A DNA stretch of 64,000 nucleotides from Clostridium sartagoforme (GCF_004794105.1 NZ_SRYR01000001.1:620001-684000), one strand, 5' to 3'; shown: positions 37,253-46,256, counted from the first letter of the stretch. Notes: generated by a model not told the origin, from the sequence alone. Translations and numbers: made by a program.

Positions 37253-39088
37253 ATGTCAGGATTATTTTCAACATTTAATATTGCAAAAAGGGGTATGAAT
37301 GTACAACAAAAAAGTATAGATGTAACTTCTCATAATATAGCTAATTCAAATACTGTAGGGTACTCTAGACAAAGAGCTAAAATAGAGACTTCAAGACCTT
37401 TTGGGGGGACTTCTAGAGGCTCTTCTGTTGGGGCAGGACAGATAGGGACAGGATCTCAAATACAAGCTATAGAAAGAGTAAGGGACAGCTTCTTAGATTA
37501 TCAAGTTAGAGGAGAAAATGCAGTACTAGGAAAGTACGATATGAGAAATAATTACTTATATGAAGTAGAAAGTGTTTTTAATGAACCATCAGAAACAGGG
37601 TTATCTACTTTAATGGGGAAATTCTTTGATTCTTTCCAAGAACTATCTAAGCAACCTAATAGCTCAAATGCTAGAACAGTAGTAGCTCAACAGTCAGCAG
37701 CACTTGCAGATGCATTAAATGCAACTTACACAAAGCTTGAAGGGCTTCAAACTAATGCTCAAGATATGCTAAAGAGCAGTGTTACTGAAGTTAATAGTAT
37801 GTTAGAACAACTAGATAGAGTTAACCAAGAAATAATTAGTGTTACAGTATCAGGGAATACACCAAATGACTTAATGGATAAAAGAGACTTATTATTAGAC
37901 CAATTAAGTTATAAGTTTGGCATTCAAGTAGATAAAAAAGAGTTTAATGGAGTAGATGTTAAGCCTACTAGTTCAGGAACTATGAAGGCTGATACATTAG
38001 TAAACTCTAGCCCTAATGGAGATGTATCAAGATTTTCATATGTTACTGATGTTAAGCTTGATGAAAGTGATTTATCTGGAAGAACTTATATAGTTACATA
38101 TTATAAGAATGGTAATATGGATAGCGAATCTAATAAGCAAACTTTAAAAGTTTCAGGAATTACTCCAGAACAAGCAAAGGAAATTAAAGATAGCAGAGTT
38201 ATATGGGCAGATAGTAATGGGCAAGCAGTAAGAGGAGATGGATATCCTATAAGGGATGGAGATACAATTGGATACTCTGAACTTATGATGTTTAAGCCTG
38301 AAACTGGTAGTGTTAGTGGTATAGTTTCAGTTCAAAAAGATATTGAAGACTATATGAATCAATTAAATAAGCTTGCTAAGGCTTTAGCATTTTCAGTAAA
38401 TGCAGTTCATAGTGGTATAGAAGATCCACTTAATAATACTGGAGATGTAGATAAGGATTATTTACCTTTCTTTGTTAATAAAGATGTAGCAAGCTATAGA
38501 AGTAATGGTACTTTAAGTAATTTAGATTTTACATTAAGGGCTGAAGAAGAAATAACAGCTAAAAATATTTCTATAAATAAGGAAATATTAGAAGATGTTA
38601 TGAAGATTAAGACTAAGACTCATGATGATTTATATAAATACACTAACGAAAATATTATGGATGGAGATAGTGATGGTGCAAGAGCCTTAGCTATAGCTAA
38701 ACTTAGAGATTCATTAATTAGAATACAAGATATTAATGAATCCGTTAAGTCAAGAAGTGATATGTTCGATAAAAACAAGGGTGGAAATTCATTAACTAGT
38801 AATGGCTTAAATGTAGAGAGTAGTACTTCTGGAATGAAAATAGATTCTTACTTTAAAGATACTATTGATAGACTTGGGGTACAAGCTCAAGAAGCTCAAA
38901 GAATGGTAACTAATCAAGAAGATTTATTATATAGCATTGAAGAAAGTAGAGCTTCAGTTTCTGGAGTTTCACTTGATGAAGAAATGGCTAATTTAGTGCA
39001 GTTCCAACATGCATATAATGCAAATGCTAAGATAATAGCAACAGTAGATGAACTATTAGAAGTAATAATAAATGGACTTAAGAGATAG
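37253..39088 (+). CDS. flgK: Flagellar hook-associated protein 1 (FlgK)
   Basis: A 611-residue junction protein connecting hook and filament. The N-terminal rod/hook signature is FNIAKRGMNVQQKSIDVTSH with SHNIANSNTVGYSRQR. The C-terminus carries the complementary helix GVSLDEEMANLVQFQHAYNA with the final DELLEVIING. The middle holds the variable domains (about 200-450). Length is in the usual range. Confidence 0.95.
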   Translation: MSGLFSTFNIAKRGMNVQQKSIDVTSHNIANSNTVGYSRQRAKIETSRPFGGTSRGSSVGAGQIGTGSQIQAIERVRDSFLDYQVRGENAVLGKYDMRNNYLYEVESVFNEPSETGLSTLMGKFFDSFQELSKQPNSSNARTVVAQQSAALADALNATYTKLEGLQTNAQDMLKSSVTEVNSMLEQLDRVNQEIISVTVSGNTPNDLMDKRDLLLDQLSYKFGIQVDKKEFNGVDVKPTSSGTMKADTLVNSSPNGDVSRFSYVTDVKLDESDLSGRTYIVTYYKNGNMDSESNKQTLKVSGITPEQAKEIKDSRVIWADSNGQAVRGDGYPIRDGDTIGYSELMMFKPETGSVSGIVSVQKDIEDYMNQLNKLAKALAFSVNAVHSGIEDPLNNTGDVDKDYLPFFVNKDVASYRSNGTLSNLDFTLRAEEEITAKNISINKEILEDVMKIKTKTHDDLYKYTNENIMDGDSDGARALAIAKLRDSLIRIQDINESVKSRSDMFDKNKGGNSLTSNGLNVESSTSGMKIDSYFKDTIDRLGVQAQEAQRMVTNQEDLLYSIEESRASVSGVSLDEEMANLVQFQHAYNANAKIIATVDELLEVIINGLKR

Positions 39089-39099
39089 GAGGTAGGAAG

Positions 39100-40095
39100 A
39101 TGAGAATTACAAACCAGATGATGAGTAAAAGTTTTTTAAGGGATCTTGGAAGAAATCAAAATAGTATGAAGAAACTTAATGATCAATTAACTTCAGGTAA
39201 GGAAATAAGAAGACCTTCTGATAATCCTTTTAAAGTTGCAAGAACTATGCAGTTAAGTAGAGATATATCAACCAATGTTCAATATAATGAAAATATAAAA
39301 GATACTACTAACTGGTTAGATACAACAGATACAGCACTTGAGCAGCTAGGTAATAGTCTTCAAAGATTTAGAGAACTTATGGTTTCAGCAGGAAATGCAG
39401 GTTATGGAACTGATGAAAAAAAGGCTATTAAAGACGAAATGAATGAAAAAGTAAATGAAATTACTCAAATATTAAATTCGAATTTCGATGGTAAATATAT
39501 ATTTGGAGGAACTAAAGGTAATTCAAAGCCAGTAGGTTCAACTAAAGATATTACTACAGGAAATAATTATATCTACTTAAGTGGTAAAGATGGAGAAGTT
39601 CTTAACTTAAATGATACTGATGAAATGGTACAAAATCAAATTAGTATGATTGGAAGAAAGTTAACAGTAGAAGTTTCACAAGGTGTAACTATGGACTACA
39701 ATGTATCAGCTACAGATTTACTATTATTTAAAGATAAAAATGGTAAAGAAATTAATACCATGGACTTACTTAAAGATATAACTAATAATGTAGCATCAGA
39801 GGATCCTACTGAAAGTAGTAAGATAACTAATGAAAATTTAAAAGATATAGATGAAGTAATAACAAATTTATTAAAGGTAAGAGCAGAAGTGGGAGCTAAG
39901 CAAAATAGAATGGACTCTGCAGCCTCACAAAACGAAGAGCAAAACTTTAATTTAAAAGATATATTATCTCAAACTGAAGATATAGATTTTGCGGAAAAAA
40001 CTATAGAAGCTACAGTAGCACAAAGTGTTTATATGGCATCACTTCAAGTAAGTGCTAAGGTAATACAGCCATCACTATTAGACTTCTTAAGATAG
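39100..40095 (+). CDS. flgL: Flagellar hook-associated protein 3 (FlgL)
   Basis: A 331-residue flagellin-like junction protein. N-terminal MRITNQMMSKSFLRDL with LTSGKEIRRPSDNPFKVART, and C-terminal DIDFAEKTIEATVAQSVYMA are typical. The insertion domain between is small. GGAGGT precedes the ATG, 11 bases after flgK. Confidence 0.94.
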   Translation: MRITNQMMSKSFLRDLGRNQNSMKKLNDQLTSGKEIRRPSDNPFKVARTMQLSRDISTNVQYNENIKDTTNWLDTTDTALEQLGNSLQRFRELMVSAGNAGYGTDEKKAIKDEMNEKVNEITQILNSNFDGKYIFGGTKGNSKPVGSTKDITTGNNYIYLSGKDGEVLNLNDTDEMVQNQISMIGRKLTVEVSQGVTMDYNVSATDLLLFKDKNGKEINTMDLLKDITNNVASEDPTESSKITNENLKDIDEVITNLLKVRAEVGAKQNRMDSAASQNEEQNFNLKDILSQTEDIDFAEKTIEATVAQSVYMASLQVSAKVIQPSLLDFLR

Positions 40096-40105
40096 GAGAA
40101 TTAAA

Positions 40106-40534
40106 ATGGAAATAATATCACCTATACATGGGAAAATAACATATAAAGAAAATGAAATAATAACCTTTGAAAAAGGGATACCAGGCTTCCCTAATTTAAA
40201 AAAATACATAATAAGAGAAGCCTTAGAAGATAGCCCCTTTAGCATAATTCAATCGATTGAAGACAAAGATATTGGATTTATATTAATATCACCATTTACA
40301 GTAAAAGAAAATTATGAAATAAAGCTAAATGAAGAAATAATAAAAAATCTAAATATCCAAAAAGAAGAAGATGTAATTTTATATTCATTAGTAACCCTAA
40401 GTGAAAAGGTAGAAAATATAACAGCAAATTTAAAAGCACCTCTAGTAATAAATATAAATGACAAAAAAGGGGAACAATATATATTAGATAAAGAAGATTA
40501 TGAGATAAAAACTAAAGTTTTTATTAATGAATAA
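40106..40534 (+). CDS. fliW: Flagellar assembly factor FliW
   Basis: A 142-residue protein that binds CsrA (non-competitively in Bacillus) and flagellin. Free FliW releases flagellin mRNA from CsrA repression. Family marks are ITFEKGIPGFPNLKKYII, SPFSIIQSIEDKDIGFILISPF and NLKAPLVINI. It is followed by csrA but separated from it by a 200-base repeat-rich spacer, where other Firmicutes have the two genes adjacent or overlapping. Confidence 0.94.
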   Translation: MEIISPIHGKITYKENEIITFEKGIPGFPNLKKYIIREALEDSPFSIIQSIEDKDIGFILISPFTVKENYEIKLNEEIIKNLNIQKEEDVILYSLVTLSEKVENITANLKAPLVININDKKGEQYILDKEDYEIKTKVFINE

Positions 40535-40536
40535 TG

Positions 40537-40735
40537 GATAATGTATAATTAAGGATGAAACTCTTACAGAGTTTCTTAAATAAGAGTTGATAATGAAAGA
40601 ATGAAGAAATGAACGAATTAAAAAATTATGATTAAACTCCTTATGAGTTTTTAATAATTAAATACTTTAATTTTTAATTCAGCTTTGATGAATTATTTCC
40701 TAAATTGTTAATTGTCAACTGTTAACTGTTAATTG
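40537..40735. repeat. Dispersed intergenic repeat between fliW and csrA
   Basis: Starts with 'aatggataatgtataattaagg', contains hairpins GAAACTC-ttaca-GAGTTTC (40557-40575) and AAACTC-cttat-GAGTTT (near 40634-40650), and ends with the right-hand arm AATTGTTAATTGTCAACTG... up to 40735. The last base of the arm is 20 bases before the csrA start. The hairpins could weaken transcription from fliW into csrA. Confidence 0.6.
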
Positions 40736-40755
40736 CAAAAAAGAGAGGTGTTAAT

Positions 40756-40980
40756 TTGTTAGTTATAACTAGAAAAAAGGGTGAGTCTATTTTAATAGGT
40801 GATGATATAGAAATAACAGTATCCAAGATTGAAGATGGAAGTGTTAAACTAGCAATCAAGGCACCTAAGGAAAAGACTATCTTAAGAAAAGAATTATTTG
40901 AAGAGGTTCAAGAAGAAAATAAAGAAGCAGCGAGGATCAATATTGACCTATTAAAGGGATTGAAAATTAGAGATAAATAG
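40756..40980 (+). CDS. csrA: Carbon storage/flagellin translation regulator CsrA
   Basis: A 74-residue RNA-binding dimer that blocks translation by covering ribosome binding sites. [20 protein letters not shown] at the N-terminus and the strand VKLAIKAPK are diagnostic. It has the slightly long C-terminal tail of Gram-positive CsrA, where FliW binds. It starts with TTG, preceded by GAGAGGTG. Its likely target, the fliC leader, contains a near-consensus site at 44935-44946. It is flanked on both sides by repeat elements. Confidence 0.96.
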   Translation: MLVITRKKGESILIGDDIEITVSKIEDGSVKLAIKAPKEKTILRKELFEEVQEENKEAARINIDLLKGLKIRDK

Positions 40981-40983
40981 TAC

Positions 40984-41181
40984 ATTTAATAATTAATGAT
41001 TATTAATGAAAGAATGAAAAATTAAAGAATGAAAAAATGAAGGAAGTAATTTGTTCCAAATTACCAATATAGATATTTATAAAACTACTTAAGGAGTTTT
41101 ATAAGAAAAATTAGATTAAAGAAAGTCAACTTGTTGACTTTCAACCAAAACTGTTAATTATTAATTGTCAATTGTTAATTG
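40984..41181. repeat. Dispersed intergenic repeat between csrA and flaG
   Basis: Begins 'tttaataattaatgattattaatg' and ends with the right arm CTGTTAATTATTAATTG...TTAATTG (to 41181), 20 bases before the flaG start. Internal hairpins: GTAATTTG-ttc-CAAATTAC (41046-41064), an imperfect ACTACTTAAGGAGT (about 41094-41107), and the perfect GAAAGTCAAC-tt-GTTGACTTTC (41121-41142). Confidence 0.65.
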
Positions 41182-41201
41182 AAAGAAAGGGGGTATTTAA
41201 A

Positions 41202-41564
41202 GTGGATTTTAAGGTTACAAGTCAAGGAGGACAAGCTAACCTAGGGAATACTTCATATATTGATACAAATATTGAAGTTAAGCAGGTTCCAGCAGGCAAG
41301 GATGCAGTAAAAGCTGTAACAGCAAAAGATAAAGGATATAGAGAAGAAGATATAGCTAAGGCTGTAGATAAATTAAATAAATTCCTTAAGGATGAGAATA
41401 CTTATGCAGAGTATTCAGTTCATGAAAAGTTTGGTGATATTATGATAAAAATAATTAACCAAGATACTAAGGAAGTTATTATGGAGTGTCCACCTAAGAA
41501 AATTCTAGATCTAGTAGCTAGAATGGTTGAGCTAGTTGGTGTAGCTATAGATAAAAAGGCTTAG
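41202..41564 (+). CDS. flaG: FlaG family flagellar protein
   Basis: A 120-residue protein of the FlaG family, found beside fliD/fliS and affecting filament length in some bacteria. The conserved C-terminal half is recognisable: AVDKLNKFLKDENTYAEYSV, FGDIMIKIINQDTKEVIMEC, PPKKILDLVARMVELVG. The GTG at 41202 follows AAAGGGGG. The frame is open further upstream through the repeat, without a binding site. Confidence 0.9.
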   Translation: MDFKVTSQGGQANLGNTSYIDTNIEVKQVPAGKDAVKAVTAKDKGYREEDIAKAVDKLNKFLKDENTYAEYSVHEKFGDIMIKIINQDTKEVIMECPPKKILDLVARMVELVGVAIDKKA

Positions 41565-41578
41565 TAGGGGGAAGAACT

Positions 41579-41869
41579 ATGAATTTCTTACTTAATAAAA
41601 TCGATACAGATATTAGAAGAAAGCTTTATGAAAAAACTAAAGATGGTAAGGTTCATAGAAAGTCAACTATAAGTATAAATAAGGATAGTGAAAAGCAAAA
41701 GAAAAAATTCTTCAAGGAATATGTAAAAGAAGAGTCAATGAAAAAGGGCAAAGGAAAAATTACTATTGATGTAAGCAAAGTTCAAGAACCAACTATAAGC
41801 CTAAGAGCAGAAAAAGAAGAAGATATAAATTTACTAGGTAGAGGCACTTTTTTAGATGTTAAAAAGTAG
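41579..41869 (+). CDS. Small basic protein of unknown function within the flagellar operon
   Basis: A 96-residue, strongly basic protein (runs of Lys in the middle) with no signal peptide or membrane segment. GGGGGAAG precedes the ATG. It sits tightly between flaG (14 bases) and fliS (13 bases), so it is surely co-transcribed and probably serves the filament cap or flagellin export. I do not recognise the family. The C-terminal TISLRAEKEEDINLLGRGTF may be a conserved motif. Confidence 0.75.
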   Translation: MNFLLNKIDTDIRRKLYEKTKDGKVHRKSTISINKDSEKQKKKFFKEYVKEESMKKGKGKITIDVSKVQEPTISLRAEKEEDINLLGRGTFLDVKK

Positions 41870-41882
41870 GAGGAAATAATAA

Positions 41883-42266
41883 ATGTATAGTAATAATGCC
41901 TTAAATGCATATAAAAATAATAGCGTTAACTACGCATCAAAGGAACAATTATTATTAATGTTAGTAGATGGAGCAGTTAGATTTTCAAAGGTAGCAAAAG
42001 AAGCCTTGGAGAAAAAAGACACAAAGAAAAGTCATGAAAGCTTAGTAAGGGTTCAAGATATTTTCACGGAACTAATGGTAACTTTAGATAGAAATGCAGG
42101 AGATTGGGCGGCACAATTATACGAAGTTTATGACTTTATAAAAACTAGACTATTTGAAATTAACTTAAAAAAAGATGCGAAAATGATGGAGGAGCTAATG
42201 CCAGTAATAGAAAGTGTAAGAGACACTTGGCATGAAGCATACGAAATTTCAAAGAAAATGAAGTAA
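41883..42266 (+). CDS. fliS: Flagellin export chaperone FliS
   Basis: A 127-residue four-helix chaperone that keeps flagellin unpolymerised in the cytosol and, in Bacillus, supports FliW control. The N-terminal NNALNAYKNNSVNYASKEQL and LLLMLVDGAVRFSKVA are diagnostic. The C-terminal helix contains RDTWHEAYE. GGAGGAAATAATAA precedes the ATG. A repeat element follows. Confidence 0.94.
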   Translation: MYSNNALNAYKNNSVNYASKEQLLLMLVDGAVRFSKVAKEALEKKDTKKSHESLVRVQDIFTELMVTLDRNAGDWAAQLYEVYDFIKTRLFEINLKKDAKMMEELMPVIESVRDTWHEAYEISKKMK

Positions 42267-42290
42267 CATATTAGATAAATAAAAATCAAA

Positions 42291-42362
42291 ATATTAATTA
42301 AGGAATTCAGTTCACTGAATTCCAACATTAATTGTTAATTATTAATTGTTAACTGTTAATTG
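42291..42362. repeat. Dispersed intergenic repeat between fliS and fliD
   Basis: A short copy: the perfect 22-base palindrome GGAATTCAGT-tc-ACTGAATTCC (42302-42323) followed by the right arm ATTAATTGTTAATTATTAATTG...TTAATTG to 42362. The end lies 21 bases before the fliD start codon. Confidence 0.6.
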
Positions 42363-42383
42363 AAGAAAAACGGGGGTGTTTAA

Positions 42384-44456
42384 ATGAGAATCACAGGATT
42401 AGCAACTGGCTTAGATATGGATGAAATAATTAAAAATTCCATGAAGCCATATAGAATTAAGATAGATAAAAAAGGTCAAGATAAAGAAATACTAGAAATA
42501 AAGCAAAAGCTTTATAGAGAAGTAATTAAGGACTCAAGAGAGTTTTACAATAAGTATTTTGATGTAGCTAGCAGTAATAGTTTATTATTAAGTAAAAATT
42601 GGTCATCTGTACAATTTACTTCATCTAATGACAGTTTGGTAAGTGTTACAGGATCAGGGGATGCAAGGGTTGATAATTATAAAGTATCAGGAACTGTAGC
42701 AAAAGCAAATAAGGTGGAATATTCAGGCAGCATTGAAAATGGAGAAAAAATATTAATAAATGGAGTAGAATTCACTCTAACAGGAGAAACAGAAAGAGAA
42801 AGAGCTACTAATTTAAATAATGCACTTAAAGAAGCAGGAATAAATGTAAGTGTAAAATATACAGACTTTATAGAAAGTAATACAGGTAAAGATAATAAAA
42901 GTGGTTTTGTATTTGAGTCTAAAGTTTTAGGAAAAGATAGTGGTTTTACTGTAGGTGGAAAATTTAGCCATATAGGAATAAAGAATAACTGGGAAAAGGC
43001 TACTGCAGCAACTATAACTGGCTTTAAATCTAATGATTTTAAGATTGATGGGGATAATGTTATAAGTCTAATGATAGGTGAAGAAAAAAAAGAAATTACT
43101 ATTAATGGTGAAAAGATAAAGAATGAAGATGGTACAGTAGATAATGAAAAACTTATAAAAGAACTTAATAATGAATTAAAGAGTCATAAATTATCAGCAG
43201 AGATTAACGATGATGGTGATATTACATTTACCAGTACAGTATTAGGTAAAGATAATATTGTAAATCCAGAGCTTAGTATTAATGATAATTTAGGAACTTT
43301 TACAGAGGGAAAGAATGAAGTTAAGGCTAGTACTACTGTAGAATTAAGTAATATGTCTAATAAAAAATTAGTTTTAGATAATGTACTTATTGATTTAAGT
43401 AAGGCAGAAGGAAATATTGATGACTATATTAATAAGGTTTTAAAAGAACAGGGCAAAAATGTAGTAGCATCTTTAAGTAATGATGGAAAGAATCTTATAT
43501 TAACTTCAAAATTGTCAGGTGAAGATACTAAGGTTGATGTTTCAATTTTAGAAGTTGAGGGAGCTATTGCAAAGGGTGGTGTAGATGCTAACTTAACTAT
43601 TACTAATAGTAATGGTGGAAAGTATGTTCACACAGGAATTAGCAATAATGTTACTTTGGATGGGGTAAACTTTAAATTTAACGGTGATATTACAGGGGAT
43701 GCTATTTCTATAACTGGAAAACAAGATGTTACAGAAATAAAAGATAATTTAGTTAAATTTTTTAATGATTATAATATATTAGTTGAAAAAATAAATAAAC
43801 TTACAACTGAAAAGAGAAATAGAGATTTTACACCTTTAACTGAAGATCAAAAGAAGGAAATGTCTGAAGATGAAATAAAGCTTTGGAATGAAAAAGTAGA
43901 AAAAGGTCAACTTTCAAGAGATATGGACTTAACGAGAATTAATAATAGTTTAAAACAAGCTATGAGAACTTTTGTTGATGGAACTGGCGGGTTAAATCTT
44001 GAAAAGATAGGAATTAGTCCAGTAGCTGATTATGCAGGTACTAAAAATGGAACATTTACTATAGATGAAAATAAACTAACTAAAGCTCTTGAAGAAAACT
44101 CTGAAGAGATAATGAATATGTTTATTAAAAATACACCTAAGAATGATGAGTTAACATATAGCAAGAAGTATTCTCAAACTGGTATAATGCAAAGACTTAA
44201 AACTACTCTTTATGATGAGTTTATGACTGTAACAGCTTCTTTAATGAAAAAAGCGGGTTTCGAGGGAACTTCAATGTCTTATAATAATGACATAACAAGA
44301 TCAATTGAAAAATATGAGCAAAAGATGTCTGATATGGAAAAAGATTTTTCAAGAAGAGAACAAGCTTTATATACTAAATATGCGAACTTAGAAACTATGA
44401 TGAATAAGTATAATTCTCAACAAAGTTATTTAATGCAACAATTAGGACTTGGTTAA
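42384..44456 (+). CDS. fliD: Flagellar filament cap protein FliD
   Basis: A 690-residue hook-associated protein 2 that caps the filament and guides flagellin insertion. The N-terminal MRITGLATGLDMDEIIKNSM is the family hallmark. The C-terminal coiled coil contains EKYEQKMSDMEKDFSRREQALYTKYANLE and ends in QQSYLMQQLGLG. It is longer than many FliDs (about 450-550), owing to beta-rich variable domains at roughly 90-460. Confidence 0.94.
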   Translation: MRITGLATGLDMDEIIKNSMKPYRIKIDKKGQDKEILEIKQKLYREVIKDSREFYNKYFDVASSNSLLLSKNWSSVQFTSSNDSLVSVTGSGDARVDNYKVSGTVAKANKVEYSGSIENGEKILINGVEFTLTGETERERATNLNNALKEAGINVSVKYTDFIESNTGKDNKSGFVFESKVLGKDSGFTVGGKFSHIGIKNNWEKATAATITGFKSNDFKIDGDNVISLMIGEEKKEITINGEKIKNEDGTVDNEKLIKELNNELKSHKLSAEINDDGDITFTSTVLGKDNIVNPELSINDNLGTFTEGKNEVKASTTVELSNMSNKKLVLDNVLIDLSKAEGNIDDYINKVLKEQGKNVVASLSNDGKNLILTSKLSGEDTKVDVSILEVEGAIAKGGVDANLTITNSNGGKYVHTGISNNVTLDGVNFKFNGDITGDAISITGKQDVTEIKDNLVKFFNDYNILVEKINKLTTEKRNRDFTPLTEDQKKEMSEDEIKLWNEKVEKGQLSRDMDLTRINNSLKQAMRTFVDGTGGLNLEKIGISPVADYAGTKNGTFTIDENKLTKALEENSEEIMNMFIKNTPKNDELTYSKKYSQTGIMQRLKTTLYDEFMTVTASLMKKAGFEGTSMSYNNDITRSIEKYEQKMSDMEKDFSRREQALYTKYANLETMMNKYNSQQSYLMQQLGLG

Positions 44457-44459
44457 GAT

Positions 44460-44786
44460 ATGATATTAGAAAAGCTTAAGGAATATAAAGAGATAACTTT
44501 ATCTATTATTAATGGAATAGAGAATGAAGAAGAGGCTTTAAGACTTATTGATAAGAGAAAAAAAATATTAGATAACTTATTTTCTAATGAAGATAATATA
44601 GAAGAAATTAAAAAAGCATATTTGGAATTGGATTTGATAGATTTAGATAAAAAATTAAAGGAAGCTATAGAAAAAGAAATAATATTAGTTAAAGGAGAAA
44701 TAAGGAATTTGCATAATATAAAGAATGCAAATAATGCTTATGAAAAAAATAGAAGAGTTAATAATTTTTTTACTGCAAAGATATAA
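44460..44786 (+). CDS. fliT: FliT-like small helical flagellar protein
   Basis: A 108-residue, highly charged helical protein that starts three bases after the fliD stop. Position behind fliD and helical character match FliT, the chaperone of FliD. The sequence itself is weakly conserved (LIDKRKKILDNLFSNEDNIE is the most FliT-like stretch). No separate binding site is evident, so translation is probably coupled to fliD. Last gene of the late operon. Confidence 0.6.
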   Translation: MILEKLKEYKEITLSIINGIENEEEALRLIDKRKKILDNLFSNEDNIEEIKKAYLELDLIDLDKKLKEAIEKEIILVKGEIRNLHNIKNANNAYEKNRRVNNFFTAKI

Positions 44787-44836
44787 TATTTAATTTAAAA
44801 TAATAAAAATATTGTAAGATTATTTAGAAAAAAGTA

Positions 44837-44862
44837 TAAAGTTCTATTTTATTAAACGATAT
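44837..44862 (+). promoter_or_regulatory. Sigma-D-type promoter of fliC
   Basis: TAAAGTTC (44837-44844) and AACGATAT (44855-44862), with 14 bases between TAAA and the -10 octamer. The -35 matches the sigma-D consensus TAAAGTTT at seven of eight positions. Start of transcription would be near 44869, giving a leader of about 107 bases. Confidence 0.7.
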
Positions 44863-44886
44863 ATATAATATAAAGCTTAAGCAAAG

Positions 44887-44966
44887 TCTCTATATAGAGA
44901 ACTTATCTACATAGGTAGGTTTAAATAAATAAAAGACAAGGATGTCGAATTTAAAAATCAAGGAGG
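44887..44966 (+). promoter_or_regulatory. Flagellin leader with candidate CsrA binding sites
   Basis: In the fliC leader, GACAAGGATGTC (44935-44946) forms a four-base-pair hairpin with AGGA in the loop and contains ACAAGGATGT, matching the CsrA consensus RUACARGGAUGU at all ten of its last positions. A second GGA lies in the ribosome binding site AAGGAGG about 20 bases downstream. This two-site layout resembles the Bacillus hag leader. A further stable hairpin, TCTCTAT-ATAGAGA (44887-44900), precedes them. Confidence 0.65.
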
Positions 44967-44975
44967 AATTTTATT

Positions 44976-46070
44976 ATGATTATTAATCACAATATGAACG
45001 CGTTAAACGCACACAGAAATATGACTTCAAACACAACAGCTGCAGGTAAGTCAATGGAGAAATTATCTTCAGGGCTTAGAATTAACAGAGCTGGAGATGA
45101 CGCTGCAGGACTAGCTATATCTGAAAAAATGAGAGGTCAAATCAGAGGCTTAGATCAAGCTTCTAGAAATGCTCAAGATGGTATTTCATTAATTCAAACT
45201 GCTGAAGGTGCTTTAAATGAAACTCACTCAATTCTTCAAAGAATGAGAGAGTTATCAGTTCAAGGTGCTAATGACACAAATGTTGAACAAGATAGAGGAG
45301 CGATTAAAGCTGAATTAGATCAATTAAGTGCTGAAATCGATAGAATTGCTAATACAACTCAATTTAATAAGCAAAATCTATTAGATGGTAGTTTTGGAGT
45401 TGAAATAGATGCTTCAACTTCTTTAAAAGAAGGTGCAGATGGGGTTACTAAAATTAATGCTTCAGGAATGAAAGCTAGTACTACTATAACTTTAACTGTT
45501 GCAGGAAATAAAGTGAAAGCTTCTGATGGTAATGGATTGGAGCAGGAAATAGATTTTGGAGCTGCTACTGGTAGTGGAACATTAAATTTTGATAAGTTAG
45601 GATTATCAATAGAGTTAAATGGTTCTACATTAGCAGATTTAAATAGTAAAACTGTAGTTACAACTGCACAACAAGATAAAAACTTACAAATTGGAGCTAA
45701 TGAAAATCAAAAATTAGCTTTTAATATTGGCGATATGTCTGCAAAAGGTTTAACTTTAACTACTTCAGATTTATTAGTAGATACACATGAAAATTCTAAT
45801 TCTACATTAACTAAAGTAGAAAATGCTATTAAGACTGTTTCAAATGAAAGATCTAAGCTTGGAGCAATGCAAAATAGATTAGAGCATACAATCAATAACT
45901 TAGGAACTTCTTCAGAAAATTTAACAGCTGCTGAAAGTAGAGTTAGAGATGTTGATATGGCTAAGGAAATGATGACATTCTCTAAGAACAACATATTACA
46001 ACAAGCTGCACAAGCTATGCTGGCTCAAGCAAACCAACAACCTCAAGGAGTTCTTCAATTATTAAGATAA
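44976..46070 (+). CDS. fliC: Flagellin, major copy
   Basis: A 364-residue filament protein. The N-terminal D0/D1 is canonical (MIINHNMNALNAHRNM, LSSGLRINRAGDDAAGLAIS, ELSVQGANDTN). The C-terminal D1/D0 ends ILQQAAQAMLAQANQQPQ. The central domain (about 140-260) is Thr/Ser-rich and variable. No glycosylation genes lie next to it. It has its own sigma-D promoter and a long leader with CsrA sites, so expression should follow FliW availability. Confidence 0.96.
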   Translation: MIINHNMNALNAHRNMTSNTTAAGKSMEKLSSGLRINRAGDDAAGLAISEKMRGQIRGLDQASRNAQDGISLIQTAEGALNETHSILQRMRELSVQGANDTNVEQDRGAIKAELDQLSAEIDRIANTTQFNKQNLLDGSFGVEIDASTSLKEGADGVTKINASGMKASTTITLTVAGNKVKASDGNGLEQEIDFGAATGSGTLNFDKLGLSIELNGSTLADLNSKTVVTTAQQDKNLQIGANENQKLAFNIGDMSAKGLTLTTSDLLVDTHENSNSTLTKVENAIKTVSNERSKLGAMQNRLEHTINNLGTSSENLTAAESRVRDVDMAKEMMTFSKNNILQQAAQAMLAQANQQPQGVLQLLR

Positions 46071-46099
46071 TTGATAAGCTTACAATATTTATATTAAGA

Positions 46100-46126
46100 A
46101 GTCAGAGTAATACTCTGGCTTTTTTA
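46100..46126 (+). terminator. Terminator after fliC
   Basis: AGTCAGAGTA paired with TACTCTGGCT (one internal mismatch), followed by TTTTTTA. Confidence 0.85.
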
Positions 46127-46135
46127 TGTTAAATA

Positions 46136-46161
46136 AAACCCTTTGGATAATCCGAGGGTTT
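46136..46161. other. Hairpin, possibly the left end of a decayed IS200-type element
   Basis: AAACCC and GGGTTT enclose an inner GGA-taa-TCC stem. IS200/IS605 elements carry hairpins near their ends, and the decayed transposase gene starts about 95 bases downstream. It could equally be a second terminator for fliC. Confidence 0.35.
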
Positions 46162-46256
46162 CAATAAGCTTTAGCAAAGTGATAATAGGAGGCTTTCATT
46201 ATATAATTATATTGTGGTCTACGAACTGCAAATAAAAATGCAAGAGAGGAATTGTT

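Noticed and set aside
40537..42362. Possible CRISPR array from repeated AT-rich words
   Set aside because: No equal-length direct repeats with regular unique spacers, and no cas genes. The words are parts of an intergenic repeat with inverted ends.
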